From Monosporascus cannonballus (Eukaryota; Ascomycota; Sordariomycetes; Xylariales): a stretch of DNA of 64,000 nucleotides. The notes beneath the pieces were generated by a model. The model saw only the letters and a program-made list of their open reading frames with translations, did no database searches and had not been told where the DNA came from. Location: positions 60,693 through 124,692 of the forward strand of contig QJNS01000228.1 of the NCBI GenBank assembly GCA_004154925.1, read 5' to 3'. How positions within the stretch are numbered: the stretch's first letter is position 1; every line of letters starts with the position of its first letter. Position numbers and translations under genes: made by a program. Positions 47,901-59,131 of this stretch are shown here, piece after piece.

Positions 47901-50900
47901 TTAAAAACATTTTTATAACGGCATCAATTTTAATATAATAAAATGCACAAAAATTTACAGTATTAAAAATAAATTATCTAAAAATAGTATGCGGGAATTA
48001 TTGAGCGTAAATTAATATGTTAAAGGTATTATATCCGGTTATTGATTATTTCTCAAAATTAAACCGCGTTAATATTAATTACGAAATATATAATAAAACT
48101 TTTATAATTATAATAAGTTGTTTAAAAACGAAAAATATAGAATTATATAATATAATAGCCCTATTTAAGATTATTATTAACCATAAAAATCTCAAGTACT
48201 TTATAATTATTAAAAAGTTATATAAACATTAAGTGAAATAATTAAAGGAATTATTTCGTTTTAATTTTTATATTAAATTCCATACCGGCAGTTTAAATAT
48301 TAAGGCCGATATATTTTGGCGTAAGGAATAAAATATATTTATAAGGAAAAACGATAGTCGGAAAACTGTATAAAAAGTTTAATTAATAAAAGATAAATAA
48401 TTATTTATAGTATTTATAAAACGCTGGAAATATATTAAAAATGCGATAACGGTTAATAATATTAAAATTCAAAACGACATATTATTTCGAAAAATATGAA
48501 TATTGTAATAGTACGAAAGCTTTTAAAAATATTGGGATATAATGTTAAAATATAAAAAGAATTACGACCGGATTATTAGAATTATTACAAAAAGAGAACG
48601 TACTTCTGTTGTAAAATTAAAATTATTAATATTAATTACAGAATATACTTTAAACGTTAAAGCCATTTTTTGATTTCGGAAACGCCTTTAAATTCCAGAT
48701 TAAAAGCCGTTTAAGACGGCCTTAATATAAAATACTTATAATTTTTATATGGTAAGTTACCTAGGTAAAGAGGTTATGATAATGGTATTTTTGAAAAGCT
48801 TTTTTGGCCGGATATATATTGTATAGTAAAGTAATTTTGCACGAATTATAACGTATATAATTGTAAAAATATATGAGAAAATAAGAAAAAAAGGTTATTA
48901 AAATTATTTTCGATTCCCGAACGATTTTATAACCAATTATCGATCGAATTTATAATTAATTTATTAGACGTTTTTAAATACGAGTTATATTTTTTAATAA
49001 TTATAATAAATTAATTATTTAAGGTAGTAATTTTAAAAGCCATATATATAATAAATATAAGCATATTGACGGAAATATTGATTAAAATATATTGGAAATT
49101 CCATATTTCTTTAAGGTTATTATAAATAATAAGGAAATGAATTGGGGAAGGAAATTTTGGACCAGATTTTGCGCATTAATAAGGATAAAATAACGCTGTT
49201 TTATCGTATATTATTTAAAAACCGGTAATTCTACGAAAAAGGTTAATTAAAAGATATTAATTTATTTATGAATTTTCGTAATGTATTTATAATAAAAATA
49301 AAGTAAATTTCTTTCGTATGTAATATTTATGATTAATAATTAAAATATAATTTCGATAAAGTTAAATCTTTTTATAGATATTACGTTAACCCAATTTTTT
49401 AAATAAAAAGTAATTTAGTAATTAAAAAGGATTTATGTATAAAAATAGAAGATTTCGTTAGAAAATTACCAAAAAAATAGGGCATTAGTTTAAATTACGA
49501 TAACGGCGACTTAACAAACTTAGGAGAAAATAACGAATAAATATTATTTTGCCGACAAAAGATACGAAATTAATAATAAAATTTAATTATTCTTAAAAAA
49601 TACTATTATTCCTTAATTGTCGAAGGAACTGGGGTACCTTTAAGCTAAATATTAAGTAATTAAAATAATGAGTTTTTACGTTATCGAATTAATTATATTT
49701 AAAAGCATTTATAATTATTTTTACGTTAATATATTAAAACGGGCGAATTATAATGTTTTATTATCCCAGATTAACGTAAATACGTAATTTTTTTTATTAT
49801 TTTTGAAAAACGTAACGAATCGGAATTTAAAATCAAAAATATTTTTTAAACCCGGACCAAAAAAGTAAAAGGTTTTATACGTTAAATTTAGATAAAATAA
49901 TTAGGTTACGTAAAACCGATTTGAGAGCCGTTCGAGATATTTGCAGATACGGCGGTTTTATAATAGTTCGAAAAGAATATGGCAATATAATTACTAATAA
50001 CGGACTTTAAATCCAGCGTGCTATCCGAAAGCGGACGGGTAAAAGTCCAGTTTAAAAATACCAGCCGGGCGGCGCGTAAACGGTATAGGAGATTTGGGAA
50101 AACCGCTTAAAAATAACTTTAAATAATTCCTAAATAAAGGTTAACATAATATTTTCGTTATTTATAAATAAAATATATTAAGAAAAAATTAGGAATTATA
50201 AAATTAATATGCCGGTTACCAAATTATTTAATTATTTTTAAAAGTTTATAAATTTAACGATTTATTTTATAAGTTTATAACGTTAACGTTATACGGAAGT
50301 TATGTATTTAAAACGCATGATTATACGGTTTTATTTATATTACACTTAGGTAAAACCCGGATTTTTTTAATTATTTTAATTACGATTACGAAGTTTTCGA
50401 AAACCATAATAATACGATTATTAACGATTATTAATTTAGCTTATAACGTAAATTAATAAATAATACGGAAGAAATAAGCAAATATTATAAAAAATATTTA
50501 TATAACGGAATTTTTAATTTTTATATTTAATATATCCTTTAGTATGCGGGGCAGAAAAACTGGTAGAACCGGCAGCTTAACTTACGAATAAATAACGTAT
50601 AAGCCAGGAATTAAGGGCGTAAATTGATTTCGGAACGAATAATATACGAAAACTTAAAGCGCAAATACAAAATTTCGGTATCCGTTTTTTCTTAAGTACG
50701 GATAGCTGTTAAGCTCAGGTTAACTGTAAGGGAGCAATATAAAAAGTACGTAAGAAAAGCGAATTTAACAGGGTTTCGGTAATCGTAATTAAAAGTAATT
50801 TTGTAAAATGCATTAAGCGTTTAACGAAATTCGGGAATACCCGCCATTTACGCGGGAATTACATTAAAAAATATATTAGTAAAAGTTTAAAAATTTTATA

Positions 50901-51523
50901 TCGAAATATTGTTAATTATATTTAATATGAATTTAATATCGGATTTCCTTTTCGCTTATAATAATAAATATTTTGGGAATAACAAATAAATAGCGTATAA
51001 ATAAATTATATATTTCGTTAATTTAAATAAAACGCCTTTGAGCTTTTAATAAAATACGTTATATAGGTAAAATAAAATATATCGCGAATAAAGGTGGAAT
51101 ATTCGTTTAAGGTAACGCGAATACGTAAGTACGAAAAGCTTTGGCGGATTCCGATTTATTAAAAAGGCCTGAAAATATAAAAACGTCCTTTTTGCGGGAT
51201 ATTTTTATAAGGTTATAATATATTAATTAACTTTTAAACTATTACGGAATAACGTATAAAAATATTATAATAAGTATTGATAAAAATTAATTTACCGAAT
51301 TAAATTGTTATAATAAGAAAAAAAATTTAAAATAAATAAAAGCGTAAATATATTTTTATATATGAACCTGCTTAACGTATAATTAGCCTATAATTAGCTA
51401 TTTAAATTAAGTTTAATTCAGAAATTAACAAATTTCCGAATTTCGGATTAATTAAAAGTTAAAAATTAACGGGATTATTAATCCTGCGATAAATTAACCC
51501 GTTTTGGGAAAGGTGGGGGATAA
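44987..51523 (+). pseudogene. gag-pol remnant of the second Gypsy family
   Basis: Order on the plus strand: gag (about 45350-46300), protease with ILGKP (about 46645), reverse transcriptase beginning with SPVKAPVLFIKKPKKKLRF (about 47170-47225), its active site reading YINN at 47519-47530 where active enzymes have YxDD, RNase H (about 47800-48350), integrase with a mutated zinc region (about 48740-48900) and IPERF (about 48916). Both catalytic Asp codons changed G to A, as RIP on the opposite strand produces. About 1.3 kb between the end of recognisable pol (about 50130) and the 3' LTR has no assigned function. Confidence 0.85.
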
Positions 51524-51711
51524 TATAATGGGGCCGTATGGAACCTTATTATGGAGCACCGAAGAAACGCCGGTACTAAGCAGCATTAGCGCAGCGGCTT
51601 ATATGCGAACATATATAACTGTATTTTTATTTTCCCTTTTTTTTCTCTTTAGCTAGAAAATAAACTTTCATTGGCAACTAATTGCAGACCGCTTAGGTGA
51701 AGTCTTTTACA
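51524..51711 (+). repeat. 3' LTR of the second Gypsy family
   Basis: 188 bp, starts tataatggggccgtatgg and ends TTTTACA. The polypurine tract lies immediately upstream. Confidence 0.92.
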
Positions 51712-51716
51712 ACCTT

Positions 51717-53110
51717 TTATAGTATTACACCAGAACTTATGGAATTCGAAACGGTTTAACGTAAAAATAAAAGTTAAATATAATATTATAATTATAGCAA
51801 CATAGTATATTACTAAAATACTAATAAGAAATCAGAATAATAAGGTAATTAAATTTTCGTTTCGAAAGGACGACCGATTAGCTTAAAGGGTAAACCATTC
51901 GACAAAAATAAGCAAAATATGAACATAATTCGAACCTAATACGAATAAGAGCTATTATAACGAAAGATTTAATACGAAATATAAAAAGTTAAAAAGCTAG
52001 CCGAAAGAACATTTACAAAATAACGGTACGCTTTAGAGATATCATGGAAAAAATACTAAAAATAAATGTTATATATCTTAAAAGCTTAAATAGATATCGC
52101 AAAATATATGCTGGATATTATAGAAACCAAAATACTCGATATATAACAAATAGAGAGAATTTATTTATTAACGTATCGTATGTATATATAAGAAAGAGTT
52201 CGATTTTCTTATTTAAACTGGATATAATAAACTTAATAAAGGGTTATATCAAAATTTTCGAATTATTAACTTTTAAAATAATATTAATAAGCGAATAATT
52301 TAATAAAATTTGCTAAAAAGGCAATAATATTGACGAAAAATCACTTTTTATGCTTACGAGAAATATAATTATAAACCCGGAAAAATATATTGTTACAAAT
52401 TTACTACCAAGCTTTATTTTTAATAACTATTTATTACAAACCTGAAAAAATAAATATTAAACGTTTTTTTAAGAAAATGATAAATTAAAACAGGCTCTAA
52501 AAAAGGTGGAACAATATAAGGGAAAACAATTGGCCTAATAAATTAAACAATTGTAAATAGATTAAAAGAAATCAATATAACATAAGAAATAAGAACGCTA
52601 TTAACAACGATAAATATAATAAATTAACACATTATATAAAAAAGATATGAATAGAATTTAACAAATTCGAAAGAAAAATAAAAAAGAAAGTTACTTATAA
52701 AAAGGCCGTAAAATAACGAGATTTAAAAGAATTAAAAGAGATTTCCAAAACAGACTTTAAATATAACAATAAAATCATTAATGATTTTATTATCTTAACT
52801 ATACGAATTAAAATATATTATTCTACTGTAATAATAAATTACAGAGCATTAAGCGATAATTATATTAGATCGAATACTATTAAGAAATTTACATTCTTAT
52901 AAAGATATAAGTTTAAACCTTATATAATTACTAATATCAAAAATTAGGATTTTTCCTATAATAACGAAAAGGTTTAACGCGAAATTAATTCTCTTAAGAC
53001 TTTTATTTAAAAACGATGTTAAATAATTATTTACGATATTATTTTATTTAATAATTACAATATAATTTAAAATAATTATAAATATATTAATAGATAATAA
53101 TCCCTTAATA
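51717..53110 (+). pseudogene. gag to protease remnant of the 43517 Gypsy, second part
   Basis: Continues gag after the inserted element. Degraded zinc-knuckle sequence lies at about 51775-51830, then the conserved spacer and a protease-like end similar to 32450-32560. Around 53110-53150 the homology switches to the minus strand, so the copy is truncated by a junction with the next fragment. The 84-residue frame at 52044 is a chance reading. Confidence 0.6.
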
Positions 53111-53149
53111 AATAGCTTTAGTTTATTCGTTACATACTGGATATTTTTA

Positions 53150-54351
53150 TCATTTATTGTATACGGCGCATATTGTTCTATATCAATTGAGAACTTTAAG
53201 ATAAACAGCCTTTACCTATTTTTGATATTTTTCAACTATTCTTTTAGGGCTTTTTATCGTTTTTAAACATTTTCTAGATCAGCTTTTTGGCTTTTCGCAT
53301 TTCACATTAAATCTTTTATTATAATAGCCTCTATTTGTTCTGGTTTTGAATTATATTAATAATCTTATTATGGTCCTCTTGATTATTCTTCGATTATCCT
53401 TCCGGTAAGGGCCTTTAGCTATTTTGTCCTCGAGGCTTTTTACCACTATTTTGATAATATCTTATTGTGTCGTAGTTATAGCATTTGATTTGAATTTTTT
53501 TTAGCTTACATTAGACCGTTTCGAAATATATTTGGTTCTGGCGTTGTACTATATGATGTAAATAATACGTTTCTCTTTTTTTTTCTAATTAGCTAATTAG
53601 CTTTTATCTTTTGAAATATGCTATTTTTTTTCATACGGCGTTTAAATAATGTGTTGTTAATTTTAACAACTACGGTAATATATTCAGTTAAAGTTTTTGC
53701 TTTTTAAGATTTAATAATTCTGTTTTTAAGGTTAGTTTTTAATCTTTTATATTTTATATCGATTATGTTGTTGTTTTCATTATTAGTCTATACTGTCTTA
53801 GCTATAAGGCTTTTAAAGTTAATAATATATTTCGAAATAGATTCTTTCTACTATAACCGCAAAATTTGCTGTACCGCCGTACGTTCTTTATCTAGATTTT
53901 CGAAATTAGTTTTTAACTTTTCCTTAACTTTGATATAATCGAGGAAAAAAATCTTAATAATCTTTTTCTAATTAGCCTCAAAGTTTTCTCGATAATTTTT
54001 TATTATTACCTGATATTAATCCAAGGCGGTTCCAATCCGAAAAGCTGTTATGACGAAAATTTTATTCGTAGATTTGTTTAAATTTTAAAAACGGAAATAT
54101 ATTCGTATTTGGATAAAGGTATATTAAACGTTTTTTTGTTGTGAAGCTGAGGAGTTTTAACATTATATTTTAATATAATAATATGAATTAAGCGGTTGTT
54201 GTTTAACTTGTAAATTGTTAGATTTGTTTTTAGAATATATTAGTTTTAGCTCAAAGTTGTATGGCAATAAATAGTTAAATATTAATTGATATTTTAATCG
54301 AAAAAATATTACATTAAGTTCGACGGTATTATTAAACAACAATTTATAATG
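53150..54351 (-). pseudogene. gag fragment of a truncated minus-strand Gypsy
   Basis: Read right to left from the LTR at 54352-54733, the sequence follows the leader, gag and start of the conserved spacer of this family (compare 40860-42350). It ends where plus-strand Gypsy sequence begins. Only the 5' fifth of the element is present, so the element was broken or recombined. Confidence 0.6.
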
Positions 54352-54733
54352 TATTACGGCTAAGAGTTTAACTAATTACTAAATCTTAATTATAAAAGTT
54401 AATAAGAATATTGTAAAAACTTTTTTCATAAAATAATTTACTTACGTTTTCTAATATTAAAAGCGTTTTAGATAATAAAGTTATATTTCAAACTGTTATA
54501 ATTTAAATTATGGAACTAACGAACGTATATATCTTACTTACAGCTTAAAATGTTTAAACGGCTTAATCTTTTATGCCTTCTTAACTCGTTGATCCTTTTA
54601 TATAGTTTAAAAGGCTTAAGGTGCCAAGATTTCCGAAAGTCTTAAGCTTATTACATGACTAGTTCCTATGTCGGGTCTAGTGTTTTCTTGCCTCAACCGT
54701 CTCTCGGCCTGCTAAGTCTGCTGGATTATAACA
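54352..54733 (-). repeat. Gypsy LTR, 5' LTR of the truncated minus-strand element
   Basis: About 382 bp, tattacggct to ggattataaca. The U3 portion (about 54540-54733) is only lightly mutated and GC-richer than its surroundings. Confidence 0.8.
54594..54604 (-). promoter_or_regulatory. Possible TATA box in the LTR
   Basis: TATATAAAAGG on the minus strand, inside U3 of the LTR and upstream of its R region in the direction of transcription. This position and sequence fit an RNA polymerase II TATA element. No expression evidence. Confidence 0.35.
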
Positions 54734-54802
54734 GAAAGAGATTAATATTACTGTAAATCTAAAAAGTCTTTCGCAAAAAAAAAAAAAAAACTTTTCAGAT
54801 AT

Positions 54803-54932
54803 TGTTACGGCCTGGTCACCCGTAAGAGCTCCAGTATATATATAGCTGTAAGCACCAGGATGATTGCTACAATTGCGATCATTCCACCGATCTTTTGCCC
54901 TAGTAGCTTGATGGTATGGTGCAGCCATAACA
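54803..54932. mobile_element. Short LTR-like element (130 bp) with 5-bp target duplication
   Basis: Starts TGTTACGGCCTGGTCACCCG, ends CAGCCATAACA, and is flanked by perfect GATAT repeats (54798-54802 and 54933-54937). It is the same family as 22089-22259 but lacks the internal duplication. It appears to be a solo LTR. Light RIP. Confidence 0.85.
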
Positions 54933-54937
54933 GATAT

Positions 54938-57600
54938 AACTTAATTCGCAAAAATAACGGCAATTTATTATTGAAACAGATTATAGTAAAATATATAAAG
55001 GTAATAAAACAATTGTTAATAAAATGAACAACGCAATAAAACTTAAAGTTTTCGCAATTTAACATTTAAAACAATATATGCTAACGGATTACGAATAATA
55101 ATTTACTCGGCTATTCCGGATTATAAAAACCTTTTAAAATTCCGACAAAAATCGATGTAAATAAAGGTTTGCGAAACGAAATAGTTTAAAATCGCCTTAA
55201 AATAAAACTCATAAACGGTTAAAAGTATACCAATTTTTTTATATCGAAGAAACTTATCTGCGAAAGGGATTAGCTTTAATAAGAAATAGCAAAAAGGATA
55301 AAAATTAATTAATTTCTTTAATAGTGTTTACGTTTACGTCTCTTTTAAAGAAAATGGGCTATATTAAAAAAATATGGTATTATTTTATTTATTCGTTTTA
55401 TTATTTTATTAATTGTTTAAACTTTAAACTTTAACTTTTTGTTTTTTTAATATCTTTTTCGCTTTATTCTTTACTTATTAATATTTAACCTTTTATACCT
55501 TAATATTTTAGTTACCATTATTTATATATATATTTTTAGAAAATTATATAACGTTTTCAATAAGTAAGCAAGCTAAATAAGCGAGCAAGGCGTTTTGAAC
55601 AGCCTATAATAATAAACTTAAATTGGTTATTTATAATATAGTAAATCGATTAACGTTAAGCGAATTGTTTTACTGGATATATTTATAAGTTGTTACTATT
55701 GCGCGTATTATATTCAAGCTTATCGCAATCGCTATACTTTCTTTTTTAGTTCAACGTTTTTGCAACGATTACTTTAAGCTATTATTAATTGCATCCTTTT
55801 ATGACCTATTCTTTTTAAAATAAAACGGTTATTTGTAATATTTTAATGTTTACTTAAGATATAATTCGTTTTATATAATAAAACATTTTTTAATTTTTAA
55901 ACTAATCGCTTTAATTATTTCTTTATATAAACTACTTTAGTAATTTTTAATCTTGTGTTAAAACTAATGTTTTTATTTTAATATTTACGGATTTTTCTTT
56001 AAAAAAAGCTTCGTAGGTAAGAAAACAGAATTAGAAAAAGTATAATCGAAAACTGTTAATATATATATAACTGAACAACCTTGTATTTCGAAAAAAAGAT
56101 TATTGTAATTAAACAAAACAAATTTAATTTTCATAAAGGCGACTTTAATATTATCGAGCGTTTTAATAACTTTAAATACGTTATAGAGGTCGAAAGAACC
56201 TTTTTCTTTACATTATAAATATAATAATATCGTGTGAAAATTTCGATATAAAAGGAAAATAACGTTTTAAAAATAAATAATAAATATATTTAAAGATTCA
56301 AACCGATTAAAAACATAGAAATATATATAATAGAATAATGCGCATTTTACGTAATATTGTTCGAATATAATTAAATAATGATTTTCATAACCGTTAAAAT
56401 TAAAAAAAACGTTTCGCTTTTTTATAAATATTTAATATAATAGCATATTTAATTTAAGTTTACTTGGTTTATTATTTAATCATATTATTTTATGCCAAAC
56501 CTTTAATTAAATAATAAAAACTAAACTTAAAACTTAATTTCATGGATTAGAAAGTTATATAATTATTATTTATTTTCGACTATTTTATTAAATTTATTGA
56601 AACGTTTTAATTGTTTTTATTTTTATATAAGGTTAATAACGGTTTAAACCTTATCAGTCAAGTTAAACCAAATGTATAAAACTTTTACACGATATAATTT
56701 ACATAGTAAATATTATACAGAGTGCCCTCGAACATAATAGTTATTTAATAAATTATATAATTAAAATATATTGCATACTTTATCTTGATAGAGTGTTATT
56801 TTAAGGCTAAATATGGTAATTAATGAACGTTAACATTAATACACCTTATTTTCGGGCTCGGCAGTGTTTTTAAAAGCCCGAACTTTAATTAATATATGTT
56901 AAAATATTAAATTAAATCCCATACACCTTGAAAATAAACCTTAAAAATAAACCTTATATACTTATAAAGAACGTCATTATTCTCACGGTTAAAATCTGAA
57001 CTTTAAATATTTTTGCACCATTAATTAAAACAATATACTGCGTATTTCCGAATATATAATATCAATTAGCCGAAACGCTAAAGTTCGAGTAAATTTCATT
57101 TTATTCTTAGCCATGCTTGTTTATACATTTATAAGGCGAAATAAATTGATTAATTTAATTAATTATTTTTCAAAAGCTGTACTACGGTGCAAACCTTTTT
57201 AAATATAATTTAATTTACTATTGTAAAGATAATTTATTACCATCGTTTGTATTAAATAATATAAATTGTATAAAATATTACTAAAAAACAGCGGAAAATA
57301 CAAATTTAAAAAGTTAGAAGTTTAAGTTTTAAAACGATAGAAATTAAAGAATTTATCAACAATAAATTGTTGTATTATTTCGATTTATTCAAAAATTAAT
57401 ATAAATTAAAGTTTATTATAAAAGATTTACTTTAAGTAAAACTCTAAGTAATAAGTAATTAATTTATTTAATAATATTTACGATGAAATGTAGTCGAAAA
57501 AGATTTAATGTTTATAATTGTTATAACGTTTTATATAAATTCACGGAATATATATATTTATAGAATAGTTTTTAGCATTTCTCAATAGCAAATCTAAATA
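54938..57600. other. AT-rich stretch without recognisable features
   Basis: No frame, LTR or Gypsy domain was recognised. Composition is like that of the degraded repeats, so it is probably an older or different repeat damaged beyond recognition by eye. A short inverted word (cgggctcggcagtgtttttaaaagcccg) occurs near 56853-56880. Confidence 0.5.
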
Positions 57601-58115
57601 ACTTCGCTATAACATATTTAATTAATTCAAATAAACGGTATTCTTTTTCGCTAACCTTATTTCCTGCATTTTTAATAAGTGTACCTATTATATTAATGCT
57701 TGTTGCGAATGATTTATCCCTGTTTCGTCCTCCCGGGTTTCTTGCAACAATTACTCCTAACAGCTTTTAGCAACATTTCTTTACCACCACGTTTTCTGCC
57801 GACCAAAGCAACTTGCTTATCTGGTATAGTAAGTGTTCTTTTTTATTGGAACCGTTTGTTTTAACCATTTAATTACGTAGGATCGAATTGTTACTCCGAG
57901 AAATCCTGCAATAACTCGATACGCTCTACGACGCGCCCCGGAACGCGCCCCGGAACGCGCCCCATGACAAGCCCTACAGCCTTGCCCCACAGCCTTGCAT
58001 CGCGCCTTGCAACGCGCCCTGCAACTCGCCCTGCAATAAAGCCCTGCAATAGAGCCCTGTAGCCTTCCGATACGACGCATTTTGCGAATAACTTCCACGA
58101 ATTAAAGCCGGACAA
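57600..58115 (-). pseudogene. GC-rich pocket, possible DNA-binding or transposase remnant
   Basis: On the minus strand several segments in different frames look protein-like: an Arg/Gly/Ala-rich low-complexity part (57905-58060), then a possible helix-turn-helix (RVIAGFLGVTIRSYVIKWLKQ, about 57840-57903), then more charged helical residues down to about 57600. The frames are broken. The family was not identified, and transposase is only a guess. Confidence 0.3.
57918..58056. repeat. GC-rich minisatellite-like region
   Basis: Imperfect 12- to 13-bp units of the form cgcgccccggaa or cgcgccctgcaa recur about ten times with variable spacing. It is the most GC-rich point outside the gene island, and very unlike its AT-rich flanks. 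Confidence 0.7.
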
Positions 58116-58737
58116 GAACCCCTTGCGTACACAGGTTAGGAATTCGGTCGGTAATCATTTTTTTATCGGTCGGCTTTAATACTTTCGAAATGGGGCTCAT
58201 ATTAACCTGGACGCATTAAAAGTTGGTCGGTTACAAGTAGTTAAAAGGAATGAATGGCAATGTGGCGTCCCCAACAAGCCTTAATATAATGCGTACATTT
58301 ATTAGTAAGCCATATATACCGTTAATGAAACGGGATACAGTTGATTTAAATTAATTGGATGTGTTATGGTTGAGTTATTTGGATTAATTATGGCGAGGTG
58401 CTAAAAACTATCCCGTAAGCTTAGAGTGGCTCGTTATTTAATATTATAAAAAGCTTTACTTAAAAATCCGTTGTGTAAAATTATAACTTAATGAAACTCG
58501 AATTATTGATATAATATTTTTAAATTTTTAAATTGAAATACATTTTAAAAAGATTTGCTATTTAGTACAATTCCACGTTTATTAATTGTTAATATATAAT
58601 ATAATACGTTAAATAAACATTAAATTCGTAATAATTTTGAACGTATTATAATTGTATATTAACTTTTCATATATTTAATGTAAAACTCGCTTTATAATTG
58701 AATTTTTTTAATTTATATTAATTTAAGAATTATAACC
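58116..58737. other. Unassigned stretch before the 58738 LTR
   Basis: 58116-58440 is moderately GC-rich with two 'tcggtcgg'-type words and no frame. 58441-58737 is AT-rich and empty. Nothing further could be supported. Confidence 0.4.
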
Positions 58738-59131
58738 TATTATAACGTGACAGGCTTGGCGGGCATAAAAGATAGTAGAGTTAAGAAAAAGACTAAATTC
58801 TATATAGGATAGATCACGTGACGAACAGAAAGCTTTTAAAGACCTTAGTACTTTAAACTTATTAAATTACGTAAAAAACATGAAACAGTTTAAAGCATTT
58901 AAAAATTTAAGCTCTTTAAATAGCTGAAGATAAAAGTAAAACATATACGTTTATTATTTCCATAATTTAAATAATAATAATTCATATTGTAATATCGTAA
59001 TTTAAATTACACTTAATATTACAATGCGGAATTAATTACTAAATTTAGAACTTAAAATCTTACGATACTTTTATTAATATAAACTCATACATCTTAAGTT
59101 TAATACTTAGTTAAATTATTCACCTATTATA
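58738..59131 (+). repeat. Gypsy LTR, 5' LTR of a plus-strand element
   Basis: About 394 bp, starts tattataacgtgacaggctt and ends cacctattata. It has the family core 'tatacgtttattatttcc'. Same U3 subfamily as 9435 and 43517. The 3' LTR would lie beyond the window. Confidence 0.8.

Larger units (their letters stand above)
44805..51711 (+). mobile_element. Complete Gypsy element of a second family (6907 bp, short LTRs)
   Basis: LTRs at 44805-44986 (182 bp) and 51524-51711 (188 bp), starting TGTAATGG and ending TTTTACA. Perfect target duplication ACCTT (44800-44804 and 51712-51716). A polypurine tract, gggaaaggtgggggataa (51506-51523), directly precedes the 3' LTR. The LTRs share no obvious similarity with the chromovirus LTRs. 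It inserted into gag of the 43517 element. Confidence 0.93.
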
